Assembly: GCF_000189635.1 (NCBI RefSeq)
Contig: NW_002476370.1
Location: 558,001-622,000, forward strand
Source: Tetrahymena thermophila SB210
Taxonomy: Eukaryota > Ciliophora > Oligohymenophorea > Hymenostomatida > Tetrahymenidae
Length of the DNA: 64,000 nt
Direction: 5' to 3'
The notes under the pieces were generated by a model that had not been told where the DNA came from, searched no databases, and saw nothing but the letters and a program-made list of their open reading frames with translations. The position numbers and the translations under genes are program-made. Shown here piece by piece: positions 52,497 through 64,000 of the stretch (position 1 is its first letter; each line of letters opens with the position of its first letter).

Positions 52497-53561
52497 ATTT
52501 TTTGTAAAGTTTTTATTAAAAATACGATAATTTAGAATAAGAAATTTATTATAAAAATTAGAATTTAATTTCAAGGAAATAAATTTAAATAATATCTTAA
52601 GCAACTAAATAAACTAGTTTTCCCTCTTTCAAAATAAATATTGGTTGTTTTTATTAAAATAATACAATATATAATATTTATTCAAAGTCAATAATCTTTT
52701 TATATAAATAAATTCAAAGGATTTTTATTAAAAATAATTTTAACTTCAATGCAGAAAAAGTTTTGTTTTTTGTATAATTTATAAAATCATACAAAAATAT
52801 TTTTTTAATATGAAATTTAGCTTTTTATGATAAAATAAAAAAACAAATCTGAGGCATTTTGTATTTATTTTTTGTTGCAAAATAACCTTTTATTTTAATT
52901 TGATGAATAATACTTTAATAAATTAATATTATTTAAAAGAGTGTTAAAATATCTAATTAATTTTTTAAAAATACAACACCCAATATAGAAAAACATTTCC
53001 ATTTTTTAATATAAAAACTATTTTATAGATTAAAAGATATTTTATATTAATTAAAAAATTAGTTTAAGTCATAATTTTATTTTTTTTTAACTTTTTTAAA
53101 TATTTAATAGTTGTCATTTGTAAATGTTTTGATTGATTTTAATTGAAAACGGAATAACCAAAATTATTTATGATTAAATAAAAATACTTGCTAAATAAAT
53201 TTATTGCGTAAAACGTATTTTTTCAAGAAGAAAAATTATCCACTTATTTTATTATTTGAAATCAGTAATTAGGTAAGATAAAACAACAAATTAATAAAAA
53301 AAATTAAATAAAATAATTAAATTGCACAAGCATGAATGACTAAAATCACTTAAAATATGCTTTAAATAAAACTAAAAAATACATATTTGCTAGTTTATTT
53401 ATATTAAATAATTATTTGCATAAAATATCTCCATTTAATGGCTTTTATTTATGGTTTTGATATTCAAAATTCTACATACCTATTAATTGATGGTTTTTAT
53501 TTAACAATATAGAAGCTTATAAAATTGGTAATCAAACAATAAATAAATATATTCATTTTGC
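52497..53561. other. Intergenic, nothing recognised
   Basis: Upstream of the B-box gene. Very A/T-rich with poly-T and poly-A runs. An in-frame ATG 108 bases upstream of 52496 exists but would add a Phe/Leu/Asn/Lys-rich extension before the B-box, so the later start is preferred. Confidence 0.5.
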
Positions 53562-54026
53562 TTGCTGATATATAATTTATTTATATTTACTTTTTACATA
53601 TTTATTATCATCAAACGATTATTACTACTACTATTATTATTATTATTAATTTTGTTTAAAACTATTTGGAATTATACTTTATTTATTTATTATTATTCCA
53701 TTTTATTGTATATACTTATTTTTCTTTCGAGCATCTTTTCATACTTACATGCACTCAACATTCATACCATTGGCATAGCGTATAGGAAATTCTAGAAATT
53801 ATTATTTTTATTACTTGCATTATTTATTATTTGTTCAGAAAAACTGATTGATTAACTTTTGTCTGTTTTGAAAGAGTAATGCTAATTCAACTCAGGTTAT
53901 AGAAGAAAAATCTGGATAATTGCTTATTTTAATGATTTAGCAATTTAAAGAATCAAGAAGAGTGAGAATATATTCATTTTAGAAGTTATAGATGTATAAA
54001 ATTGTTATTTTTAAAATTATTTTTGA
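53562..54026 (+). CDS. Doubtful 154-aa open frame with membrane-like N-terminus
   Basis: With the ciliate code this frame runs from ATG to TGA at 54024. Its first half is low-complexity hydrophobic, including ten consecutive Leu from an ATT/ACT-type trinucleotide run. The second half looks more like protein (KLIDQLLSVLKEQCQFNSGY, RKIWIIAYFNDLAIQRIKKS). However, a second plus-strand frame and one minus-strand frame (MNIFSLFLILQIAKSLKQA) are also open over 53780-54000, so strand and frame are unsettled. Confidence 0.25.
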
Positions 54027-54081
54027 TAGATATGGTAAATAATACCAATCAATCACATTAAATGACTTTTTATAAATGTAA

Positions 54082-54678
54082 TCAATCTATTTTTACGCTA
54101 ACTGCTAAACAATTTATGATACTAGCTAATCTGTTGTTAAGGCGCTACTATTCTGACTCTGTAAGTTAATTGCTTTTCATGTTTACATTTTCTTTTAGTA
54201 TATCAGGCACTTCTAAATCATATGCAACTAACTTAAGTTAACGAAGCAAGCAATTGAGACGATCGAAGTTTGTTGGGTATTTTTTACTTGCTTTCTTATT
54301 CTTTTTGAGAGCAAGTGTCTTGTACTCTTCCATAGAGGCTTCAGCCTTTTTAAATAAAGGAGGAAGTATCTTTTGAACCTACAAAAGTTTATTGGAATAT
54401 TCCTTCAAAGCATTAAAGAGCTATTTTTTATTGTCTTAATCCTACTGCTCCTAAACAACTTTGTAAGTTAAATCTATAAGATAAGGTATTTAGTTAATGC
54501 TCATATTCATATCAGAAAGCTAGGCATCCATAAAAAAGTCCTATTTTGCTAATTCTAATTTTTTCATAATTTGCTACAATTCTTTAAGTACATCTTCAGA
54601 ATCCTACTCGCACTTTTTCATTTTCTAAACCTCTTCCTCTGTAAGGTTTCCTTATGATTTACTCGAAGCACAACCCAT
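54082..54678 (-). CDS. Acylated-type coiled-coil protein, 198 aa
   Basis: The product starts MGCASSKSQGNL, a textbook N-myristoylation context (Gly2, Ser6, Lys7) with Cys3 available for palmitoylation, so it should sit on the inner face of a membrane such as the plasma, alveolar or ciliary membrane. The rest is almost entirely helical with long charged stretches (EEEVQKMKKCEQDSEDVLKE; EQQRLNNRLASI) and no membrane span, suggesting a helical bundle or coiled coil. No enzymatic motif is seen. Small MGC-start coiled-coil proteins are frequent in ciliates, but I recognise no family. It has a single exon and ends at TGA. Confidence 0.75.
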
Positions 54679-56491
54679 CAATCAGTTAGTCGATTATGTC
54701 TATACAGCTAAATATCTAATTATTTTTACTATTTAATGTTTGAAATACCTGATCCAAATTATGTTTTCTTTTAATTCCTATTTTAATTCAGGATGCTGTT
54801 AAAATTATTTCTTGAATTTTTTTATCTTCTCCTTTTTTATTCTCTTCTACTTTAAGGGATAGTAAATAAAGATTGTATTTCGTGATTTTTTATTACAATT
54901 CTTAATATCTTTATTTTAATAACTTTTTAATGAAGAATAATTTAAGAAATTGATTCTATTCGCTCTTTGTTATTTTTTGAGTTATATATTAACAAATTTA
55001 ACACTTTTTCAGCATTCTTTTTAAGACGGATTATAACTTTTAAGAGAGAAAATATACTTCAAACTCTATACATTTTATAATTCAGTTCACTATAACCTCA
55101 TAAATATTAATTAAAATATAAAGAAGGAGTAATTATCAAGCATCAATTATTATACAGAAAAAGCAATCTACTTTATTTCTCAAAAATTAAAATTGAAATT
55201 GTTTCCAGTAGAATTGAAAAATTTTTATTCATAAATGTTTTTAACCATGAAAGCAATAAATAAAATTGCATTCTTACAATTTATCATATTTATATCAGCT
55301 CTAAAGCTTTTAAAATCATTTAATTCTTAATTTTAAAATCGTTTTAAGTACATACAGGCAGGCATTTTAATTATATTTTACATATAAAATAGTAATAATA
55401 TATAACACAAAAAGAATAATTAAACCCATTTTACTCATCTATTATATATATTATTTTGTTTGTTTTCATAGAGTAACTTTAAATAAGATCAGCCTTTATT
55501 CTTAGATAAACAATATAATTTCATTATTATTATTATTATCATTAATTATTAAATACTAAATATTTAGGATCATATTTTACCTATTATGGCAACAATTAAT
55601 TTCAATAGAAATTTAATTATAAGTGTCTATTGTATATTTTATAAAAAATAAAATGATTTAAAATAACGAATTCTAAAATAATCATAAAATACAATACAAT
55701 ACATTCTTATATAAAAATAAACTAATCTAATATTTAATAATTGCAACTATTAAAAATAATTAAATATATATTTTCCAAAATTATATAATAATAAAATAAT
55801 TCAACGATATTCATTTTTATAATTTTATATATTTAAAATTAAAATATATATTTTTTATTCATTGTTAATCAATTTATTTCTAATTTATTTTAGCACCTTA
55901 TGATAAAAAATCAGATCAACAGATAGAAAGATAAATAAATAGTAAGAAATAAAGATAGATATATAAAAATGAGAATTAAGAAATATTGATTTGTTAATTG
56001 ATAAATTTCTGTAAGTTTAAAAATAATGAAATAATTTTAAAAATGTAATTTAATAAAAAATATGAATTAATTTTAATGAAATGAATTTTCTAGATATTAT
56101 TTTTAAATATTGCAATTTATTTTAATTTGCTTTGAAAAATGATAGATTTTAAGTGATTTATCTAATAATAATAAATATTTATTTAAATATGAGCTTTTTT
56201 CAAGATCAAAAATGTTTACAAAATACTTTGATATCAATAATTTTTTGATTGAATCCAAAGTACCTTTTTAGACTATTGATTTGTGCTTGCTTAACAAAAT
56301 TTAAAAATAAAAAATTATGAAAGTTTCTCATATAAATAGATATATTGGAATTGTAATTACCATACATTTAAAAAAAAATATTTCTCTTTTTTTATTTCTT
56401 TTGATATGCTTAGAAAATATCATTTATGAATAATTTAAAAAGAAGATAATTTATTTATTTTAGAAAATAATTCAATCAATCAAAATTTAGG
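54679..56491. other. Intergenic between divergent genes
   Basis: The first ~350 bases are slightly GC-richer but give no consistent frame on either strand and may be the 5' leader of the MGCASSK gene. The rest is A/T-rich with no supported feature. Confidence 0.45.
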
Positions 56492-59447
56492 ATGAAAAAA
56501 GTTTAGTTTTCAGTTTTAATAAGATTAATTTTATTGATTTTTTTACTTTTGATAAATATTTAGTCAAAAATATTTATTGAGAATTGCGCAAATACGATTA
56601 TAGTATTCCAAGACCCTTAAAATTCTGAACCTTAGCCTGTTTGCTAAGAATGCAATTTAGGCTAAGTTGTAGACTATGATTTTAAATCATGTATTTAAGC
56701 ATCTATTTTGCCTATGCCTCTATATTAGTATTGCAAAAGGCTTGACAGATTCAGAGAATGCGATGAAGGTTATTTTACAATTTAAATTGATGAGAATTAG
56801 CTATTTGTGACACAAAACACTTTATAATACGATGAAAGATGCTCGAAAATTGATACAATAAATAAAATTTGTATATCTCCTAGATTTCCTTACACTCTAG
56901 ATATTTCATAGAACAAAATTATTCATGAAATACAATAGTACTGTAAAATAAAGAATGGTTAAACATGTATTTAAAATTATGAGATATTCTATGTATCAAA
57001 GATTTACAATACATACTATGGTTTCTTTAATTTTATTAATCTAAATATGATAAAACCTAATGTTATTTATGACTCAGAAATTTAGTGTTCTTAAAATTTT
57101 ATTTACTCTTTTACTTTAAATGGCTGCATTCCCTCAAAATTTCAATGTCTATATAACGATGGTATAAGATGTAAGTGTACAGATGGTGAAGCAATAGATT
57201 CTACTGGATCTGTATGCTAATATTACAAAAACTGTTTAGTTTTTGGTTTTGCAGGACAATTATAATATTGCATTAAATGCATAAGTGGATACAATAGTAA
57301 CTGGGGTTAATGTATATCTTAAACTGGAGCTGGAGGTACTCCTTCTTTTTCTTCATAAGATTTTACTCCAGGTTTTAATTGTGCTGTAGGAAATCAATTA
57401 AACTAAAGGACTATGAATTATTTATAAAATTCATTAAGGAATTTAAATTTATAAATTACTAATAATTTTGATGATCCTATTTATCTTTAGCTTTTATAAT
57501 TTGCTATGGATTTCACTTAAGATGAATAATATTAATATTACTTTTATATGGCTGGTTAAATTTAAGAATGTGAGTAAATTCCTGGTGCTTATCTGATGTA
57601 AGGATGTATTTCTTACTTGAGCAATTTATGTATAAAATGCAATTAGAATAAAGTTTATTATGTATAAAAGTCTGGATAATTAATACCTTTTTATAACATA
57701 TTTTAAAGTTACTGTGGACAATCTGAAGACTTAAATATACCTAATTGTAAAGTGATTGGCATTAATAAACTTTGTATAGTTTGTGAAGATTTCTATCTTC
57801 TACAATAAAATTAATGTGTTAAAGGCCCCATAGAATATTGTGTATCTTATGACAATTAAGGTAACTGTTTATTATGTCAAAAATATTATTTATTAGGTTA
57901 TTCTAGGTGCGTTCCTATGATTAAGGGTTGCTCATATTATGACTTTTCACATAGTTATGTTGTTTGTAAATAATGCCAGCAAAATTACTATATTTATGTG
58001 GATGACTCAAAGCAAACATCTTAATGCATAAAAAACGATTACTCTCAAATATATATACCTTGTGGAAGTACTTAAATAGATGGATAGTGCTAATATTGTA
58101 ATTATGGTTCTTACGGTAATAATTTTTTTTTTTTTGTAATTAATTAGATTTTTTTAAAAAGGTTACAAGAATGCTGACAATAAAATTATATGCACTTATA
58201 ATTACTCATAGTATTTTTGCTAGTAGTTTAATTTAAATCACGAATGTTAAAAGTGTTAAGATTATTATATACTTTTTAATGGCATATGCTATTATTTATC
58301 TACTAGTTCATCTATTAACTTCTATACCAATTAAGCATGTAAAAAATTCTAACAAACTTTTTTTTTATAAAATATTATTAAAAAAAATAAATTATTTTTC
58401 TACTGTATGTATAAAGCTCCTTTTTAAAACATATGTAGTTCAGGCACTAACCTACATTATCCTAATTAATGCTCTTACTTAAATAAAGAAGGATATTATT
58501 TGGATTCATCATATAATTAACAAAAATGCTACTTACCAAAAGAAGCTAAGTCCTGTAACAAATGCTTTTAGAATACTTGTTTAGATATATAATATAATTG
58601 CTAATATGGGTACGGATGGAGTTAGACTTTCTAAAAATGTCTGCCATAGTGTCTAAATGGTATGCTGTAAATTAACTCAACTTTTTGTTATTACAAACGT
58701 TTCTGCGATAAATCTGTATATAGCCCTGGCTAATATATATGCTAAGATTGCAGTATAGTTAATAATATCAACAACTGTAAAGTAGAATAGTATAATTGTT
58801 AAGCAAATGAAATATATTCTTCTAAATTATCTTAATGTATGAAATATTGTGGGAATGGTATTACTTCTTATAAAGACTCTGATTGTAAATAATCAAATAT
58901 ATGCTAAGATGGACTGGAATGGAGTACTTATTTTTAGTAGTGTATTTATTTAAACTAAAATTTTCAAGTAAATATAACTACCTTTAATATAAATCAAACT
59001 ACTCCTAATTAAAATGAGCAATAAAAAGAATAAGTTAAGTCACTATTTTCAGCAAAAGAAGTATTAATTGCTATTATAATATTATTGTTGATAATTCTTA
59101 GTTTAATAGTAGTAATAATATGTTTCCATAAAAAAATCTTGTAAAAAATTAATAAAAGGGAGCAAAAAAGAAAAGAATAAATCTAAAAATATTTTAAATA
59201 ATTTAAGACAAATTCAAATATTAATAAAGAAGTAAAGTAAGTTTAGACATCATAGATAGGTATAAACATTTATGAGATTGATAACTAATAAGATATTAAA
59301 GAGTAAGAAAAACATGAAGAAACAGTATTTATGATAGAATAATATAAAAACTAAGAGATAGAATTGTAATTTTAATAAAATGATGAATAAAAATAATTTT
59401 CAGAAACCAAATCATAACAAAGTTAAACTAATAAAATCTAAGAATGA
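56492..59447 (+). CDS. Type I membrane protein with Cys-rich ectodomain, 969 aa
   Basis: Two exons (intron 58116-58161, 46 bp, with a T14 tract). A signal peptide (VLIRLILLIFLLLINIQS) opens a long Cys-rich ectodomain of loosely repeated furin/EGF-like units (CQECNLGQ, CIKCISGYNSNWGQC, LCIKCNQNKVYYV, CIVCEDFYLLQQNQC, CLLCQKYYLLGYSRC, CQDCSIVNNINNC). One membrane span near the C-terminus (VLIAIIILLLIILSLIVVII) is followed by a basic patch (HKKILQKINKREQKRKEQ) and a Gln-rich cytosolic tail of about 120 residues ending at TGA. The layout matches the many single-span Cys-rich surface proteins of Tetrahymena. No kinase or other enzyme domain follows the span, so a receptor or adhesion role is only inferred. 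Confidence 0.8.
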
Positions 59448-60475
59448 AATTTGTTATTATATTTTATGTTTACACAAAAAGAAATCAACAAAAAACAACA
59501 GAAAAATTCATGAAAAATGTTACTAAAAATAATTTAAAATCAACATTTTGAAAGAGTTATTATTATGAATTTAATATTTTATGTTTATTTCTATTATTTA
59601 GTTTTTTTTAGTATTTAAACTTTTCAAAATTTAAACTAATGTTTATAAAAGAAATATTTTTATTAATTCAATTTTTTGTTTGTTATAAACACATTAATTT
59701 TATTTTTTAAAATCCATCTTGAAGTTTTTTTGTAAAATTCATATTTTCAAAATAAAAAATATAATATTTAAATTAAATAAATAACATAAAGTAAAATACC
59801 TTTTTAATTTTGGATAAAATAGGCTGATTAAATTTTAATTAAAAGAAATTTAGAAGAATATAAATTTTGATAATTAGTTTTTAGATGCTAACTTAAGATT
59901 TAAAATTTTAAATAATTTATTTAAAAAAAAATATATAAAACTTTTTAAATTAATTATAAACATTTTGAAAGATATAAAAAGATTATCTAATACAATTTTA
60001 TTTAACTATCTAACTTGCAGATTGTACTTGATAAGTTTTTAATAATTTTATTTTTAAATTTATCTAAAAAATTTATTCAAAATTTAAAATTATTTCTATT
60101 ATATTTTTATATAATTAGCTTAAATTTATTGAAATGTTATAAAATATTAAATTAGTTATAAAATTTTATATATATAAATTAATCATTTTTAATTCAAAAT
60201 CAAATAAAAATTACTCTTTTTTGTTTTGATTTATTTTCTATTATTAAAATCTAACAAATTTATTAAAAATAAAAATTGCTCTATTATTTATCTTATTATT
60301 CTATTTTTAAAATAATTTTATCTTAAAAAAGCATAAGATTAATTATTATTTTTTTAAGATATATTAAATTTTTGAATTCGATATTAATTAATTTGTTATT
60401 ATTTTACTTGGTTTATTTTTTAAATAATTATTTATTTTTAAGATAATTAATTAAGATATTAACACGTAATTACCA
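59448..60475. other. Intergenic, nothing recognised
   Basis: About 1 kb, extremely A/T-rich. It contains the 3' flank of the type I receptor gene and the promoter of the PIG-T gene. Confidence 0.5.
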
Positions 60476-62324
60476 ATGATAGGAAATAAGCAAATATATC
60501 TATTAGCAATTTTGATCATTTTTCAAGTAGCAGTTTGCGAACTGCAATCAAAGGAATCTCTTAAATTCTATCCTCTTCAAGATTCAGATAAATCTTTAGC
60601 AGTATTTAAATCATCTTACAGCCATGATATAGATTTAAATTCATTATTTAGAGATGAATACATTTTTCCTTCAACTTTGTTAGATAATTTGCATTTAACA
60701 AACACAAAAGATTTTGAAATACACGCAGGTTGTGGTTCATTTAATAGCGTTCTCTTTGATAAAGACGCTGCTTTGTTAGATGAAGTAGAATTCCCTATGA
60801 ATGGAGTTTAGACATTAATTTATGGCGATAATGTATTTTATGAAGCTGGTATAGAAACTTTGAGTGAATTATTCAAATTCTCTCGCTTCAGTATTAAAAG
60901 CGAAAACAAATTTGAGTTTTAATCTAGCTTTGCATCTACTAAAGAATTTAAAAATAAATTTATCTTTGCATAAGACCCAACAGACTACATTTGTTCAGAT
61001 AATATTGAAAAATTGAAGAAATATCTCCCTTGTTTAGGTAATAAGGGTGTTTTCGATTTAATTGATTAAACAACACTTTTCAGATCTAGTTATGTAGGTA
61101 TTGTAATCAAAGTTAAAATTGAAAAAAATAGGGTAAACTTGAGCTTATAAGTTGTTTCTGAGTTTTTAAATAGCTAAAAAGATGCAATATTTGTTTCTAA
61201 CAAATACGTTGAAGCTTGTCCCTACATTTAAGACTCTGCCATCATATCAGTAATTCTACTATTTTATAAATTAATAAAGCAATATCAATAAAATCAGCTA
61301 TAAATGTTTAATATAATCACAAAAATATGATATATCAAAGCATAAACAATAATGTTTTAAAATAATAGATAGCTTTTTAAATTTTATAAAAATGTTTCAT
61401 TAATAAAATGAGTATTTTAAGAAAATTTATAATAAGATTTTTAATAAGCATAAAATAAATTTTACTATTTATTTCGTATATGAACTAAAAATTAAATAAA
61501 ATAGAAAAGCATTATTTATATTTATATTATTTATTGAAAATTAGGGTGATTAAAAAATTGAAGCTAGCAACAAGAGAATTGAAAATACAAATGAAACCTC
61601 TGAAAATGAAACATCAATGGCAAAACTAGTCTACAAGAGATTATCAAGCATAGAATTACCTGAAAAGCAAAAGAAAAACGGAAAATAGCTTCATAAACTT
61701 AATTTAATTAAGTCTAAGAGATTTATGAAGAATAATTGGTATTATCATGAAGATGCATTAGTCCATACTATTAAAAATAGAAGTGATAAATATACTCTAG
61801 ATGTCGAAACAGCAGAATATCTTAACTATTATTTTTACCCCGTATTTTCTTAAGTCAAAGTATCTATAGACGGCGTTAACCTTTTAGAGAAAGATCCTTA
61901 CAACAAATCAATTCTTTCTTTTGAAAGATTGAGTAACAACAATGTCTTGTTTAAAATAAAAGTTGAACTTAAACCAAACCAAGAAGTTAGTATTGTTATT
62001 CCTATGATTAAAATGATGAAATCATTCGAAAATTATCCCTATGATCCTTAAAGAGGTCACGATATTATAGCTGTCCCTATTATCTACAGAATCAAAGAGC
62101 AAAATTCTGAGTATGGATAAACCCCTGTCATTAAAATTTCAGCTAATACAGTTGCATTCTTACCAGAACCTGATTTTTCTATGCCCTTTAACATTATTAC
62201 TTTTGTCTGTGTACTTATGGGATACATTTTCCTCTAAATTTTCAGACTATCCACTGAAAAGGTTAATTCAGAAGGTCATGATGATAACATCCTTAAGAAA
62301 ATACTTGATTTATTTAGAAAGTGA
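60476..62324 (+). CDS. PIGT: GPI transamidase subunit PIG-T/GPI16
   Basis: Two exons (intron 61250-61544, 295 bp) give 517 residues. PIG-T is the lumenal subunit of the ER complex that cleaves the C-terminal signal of proteins and attaches a GPI anchor. Features seen: a signal peptide (IYLLAILIIFQVAVCELQS); the early lumenal block (FPSTLLDNLHLTNTKDFEIH then AGCGSFNSVLF); the block around the conserved Cys (YICSDNIEKLKKYLPCLGNK then FRSSYVGIVIKV), matching PIG-T's ENLxxWKxLLPC region; and, after the intron, NYYFYPVFSQVKVSIDG and SFENYPYDPQRGHDI, which matches the YPPDxNRGF motif. A C-terminal span (FNIITFVCVLMGYIFLQIF) and a short cytosolic tail finish the protein, as expected. The family is usually 500-650 residues. 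Ciliate surface antigens are GPI-anchored. Confidence 0.8.
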
Positions 62325-62767
62325 GAGTGTAGATAATATATTTTATTTGTTTTACTACTGTATTTTAAGAAATAACCATTTATTCATTTTCTTTAAAAAA
62401 TCATCTAAATTTGATTAAAAAATTGTTCAATCCAATTAAAAAAAATATTTTCGTTATTTTATGATTATTTTATGAATAACTTAATTTTAAATATTAATTT
62501 TACAATTTTAAAATATTTTACAAAAATTTTATCTTTGTGAAATTTATCTAAGATTGTGAATGATTATTTTAAATTCATAAATTTTCTAGAAAATTATCTT
62601 TCTTATTTAAAAATTAAAGATTTTTGGTAATATATTTTTGCAAATAAAAGCAAATATTTTAAGGTATAAACAGATAATTGTAGTGTTAAAAATAAATGAT
62701 AAACTTTACTTAATTTTTTATTGTCTGAATGGTTCTAGAAATATAGAATATTTAGGAGATAAAATAA
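62325..62767. other. Intergenic, nothing recognised
   Basis: A/T-rich 3' flank of the PIG-T gene. No supported feature. Confidence 0.5.
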
Positions 62768-63768
62768 ATGCATATGTAAGCAAGCTTAAATTAATACAAA
62801 AATAAGCCTTTTTAGCTTACTAATTTAGATTACAGGTTAATATTTAATGAAATTTCTGGAATTGAATCATTTATCTATTTTTAATTTTATCATCAAGCTT
62901 TTTAGAAATTTCTGGAGAGACAAATTTTAAATTTTATTTATTCTTTTATTTAAGCATAAAATTCCCATTTGAGAAGTTGAAAATAAATTTTGAAGATAAA
63001 AATTTGTTTACTAAGGAATAAATAGATTTGTTGTTTTAAACAAAATTACTTGTGAAATTTGCTTTTTAAGAAATGGACAGGTATGAATATCTTTTTTTGA
63101 TAAGAAGAATCCAGAAAAAAATAAATAGATAAATGATGATATTGTGTGGTAGATCTTACGTAATTAGTATACTATGAAAATATTACGATATTTAGATTAA
63201 ATATTTGGTCAATAAAAAATTTATGCGATATCTCCCTCCTTCTTATGCATTCAATTTAATTTCAAAATATCTAAATATCTATTCAAGCTTGAAAGTGAGA
63301 TCTAGAGAAAAATTCTTAAGAAAATACTTCCAACAATAAAAAATTAACAAAAAGTGTGAGGTAAAAAATCATCTGATTAAAAATATTAAAAGATATAAGA
63401 TAAATAGTATATATTCACAAAGATATAAGCAAACAGACAATTAAATCGAAAGATAGCACCTATCACTTTAAATTATTTTTAGAATTAATATAGACAAAGT
63501 AGCAAATATGTAATTTTTTTCAATTTAATTTAATAGAATAAACACAAGAGATTATTATAAAATCTGATATATTACAAAATTTATTCTTTGCGACTATCAT
63601 TTTTATTAATTACTGTTATCGAATATTGCAAGCCCTCCAGGTTAAGCAAAAGGCAGGATTAAAATTTTTTATATGTGAAGTTAATTAACATTCAATAAAT
63701 AACTTTCTCGATTGTTTGATATTGATTGATAAAGAAAACATTTATTTTGTAGTTTTCAGTTTAATATG
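62768..63768 (+). pseudogene. Decayed gene of unknown family
   Basis: Four protein-like stretches occur in order but in shifting frames: from ATGCATATG, NLDYRLIFNEISGIESFIYF; then FPFEKLKINFEDKNLFTKEQ and MDRYEYLFLIRRIQKKINRQ; after a TGA near 63174, YLPPSYAFNLISKYLNIYSS; and finally ILQALQVKQKAGLKFFICEV up to TGA at 63766. GC content is raised across all of them and codon use looks coding. No GT...AG introns join the pieces cleanly, so I read it as a pseudogene with about three frame breaks. A gene with sequence errors is the alternative. No family is recognised. Confidence 0.4.
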
Positions 63769-64000
63769 AGCTATTTTTGAATTAAAATAATTTAATTTAT
63801 ATTTTGGTACGACTTCCACTGTACTTATGCACACTTTTTATTACATAAAAGGTTGATGGTGTATACTTAAAATTATATTTATGGAATATTAAGTATCTTG
63901 ATATTATACAAATTATAACTAAGAAGTTTGCTTGGTACCTCAAAAAGAAAAGTGGCTATGAAAATCAAAGAATTTAAAAATATTTAGAATAGTAAAAGAT
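63769..64000. other. Window end, nothing recognised
   Basis: Short A/T-rich stretch at the right edge. A gene beginning beyond the window cannot be excluded. Confidence 0.4.

Noticed and set aside
58279-58482. 67-aa plus frame
   Set aside because: Out of frame within the Cys-rich type I receptor; the Cys-bearing frame continues through it.
62113-62418. 101-aa plus frame
   Set aside because: Overlaps the last part of PIG-T in another frame; the PIG-T frame has the conserved C-terminal span.
1-64000. tRNA, rRNA, bacterial promoter or ribosome-binding features
   Set aside because: I looked for T-loop-like motifs and cloverleaf arms and found none convincing; the genetic code and introns exclude a prokaryote.
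1-64000. TGA read as Trp genome-wide
   Set aside because: TGA ends every well-supported gene here, so it is a stop; TGAs in the transposase remnant are decay.

Overview
The window reads as ciliate nuclear DNA, most like Tetrahymena or a close oligohymenophorean relative. Every long open frame runs through TAA and TAG as sense codons (Gln) and ends only at TGA. The base composition is very AT-rich. The introns I can place run GT...AG, mostly 46-103 bp, with a few of 295-624 bp; these are too long for Paramecium. There are no bacterial signals such as ribosome binding sites, and no operons. Standard-code ORF calls break these genes at every TAA/TAG, so all gene models here were re-read with the ciliate code. 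For spliced genes, exon lengths sum to a multiple of three except where stated.

Left part (1-12.3 kb): one copy of a ~1 kb dispersed repeat (1-985; second copy 9437-10475), a strand-biased G/C island, a small unrecognised open frame, a decayed Tc1/mariner element with both terminal inverted repeats and TA flanks (1730-2960), and a long minus-strand gene (3746-7682). That gene encodes a secreted Cys-rich ectodomain, a GPS-like motif and several membrane spans. A perfect 12-bp hairpin lies at 8566-8597 in otherwise featureless DNA.

Middle (12.3-28.6 kb): two tandem major-facilitator transporter genes on the minus strand sharing one intron position, a phospholipid-scramblase-like gene with a decayed second copy about 1 kb upstream, a coiled-coil Gln/Asn-rich protein, and a 63-residue single-span membrane protein.

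Right (28.7-64 kb): a tandem pair of giant receptor-like genes (about 3005 and 2993 residues, offset about 9.87 kb), then a PMU1/PMD-like histidine phosphatase, a 115-aa unknown, a B-box plus helix-turn-helix protein, a protein with an MGC(A)SSK acylation start, a type I Cys-rich membrane protein, the GPI-transamidase subunit PIG-T/GPI16, and a decayed gene at the edge.

The common theme is cell surface: four secreted/membrane Cys-rich receptor-like proteins, two transporters, a scramblase, a lipid-anchored protein and a GPI-anchoring enzyme subunit. The best candidates for undescribed biology are the giant tandem receptors and the GPS-bearing multi-span receptor. I cannot tell from sequence alone whether this is macronuclear or germline DNA; the mariner remnant and dispersed repeat would be more usual in germline sequence.
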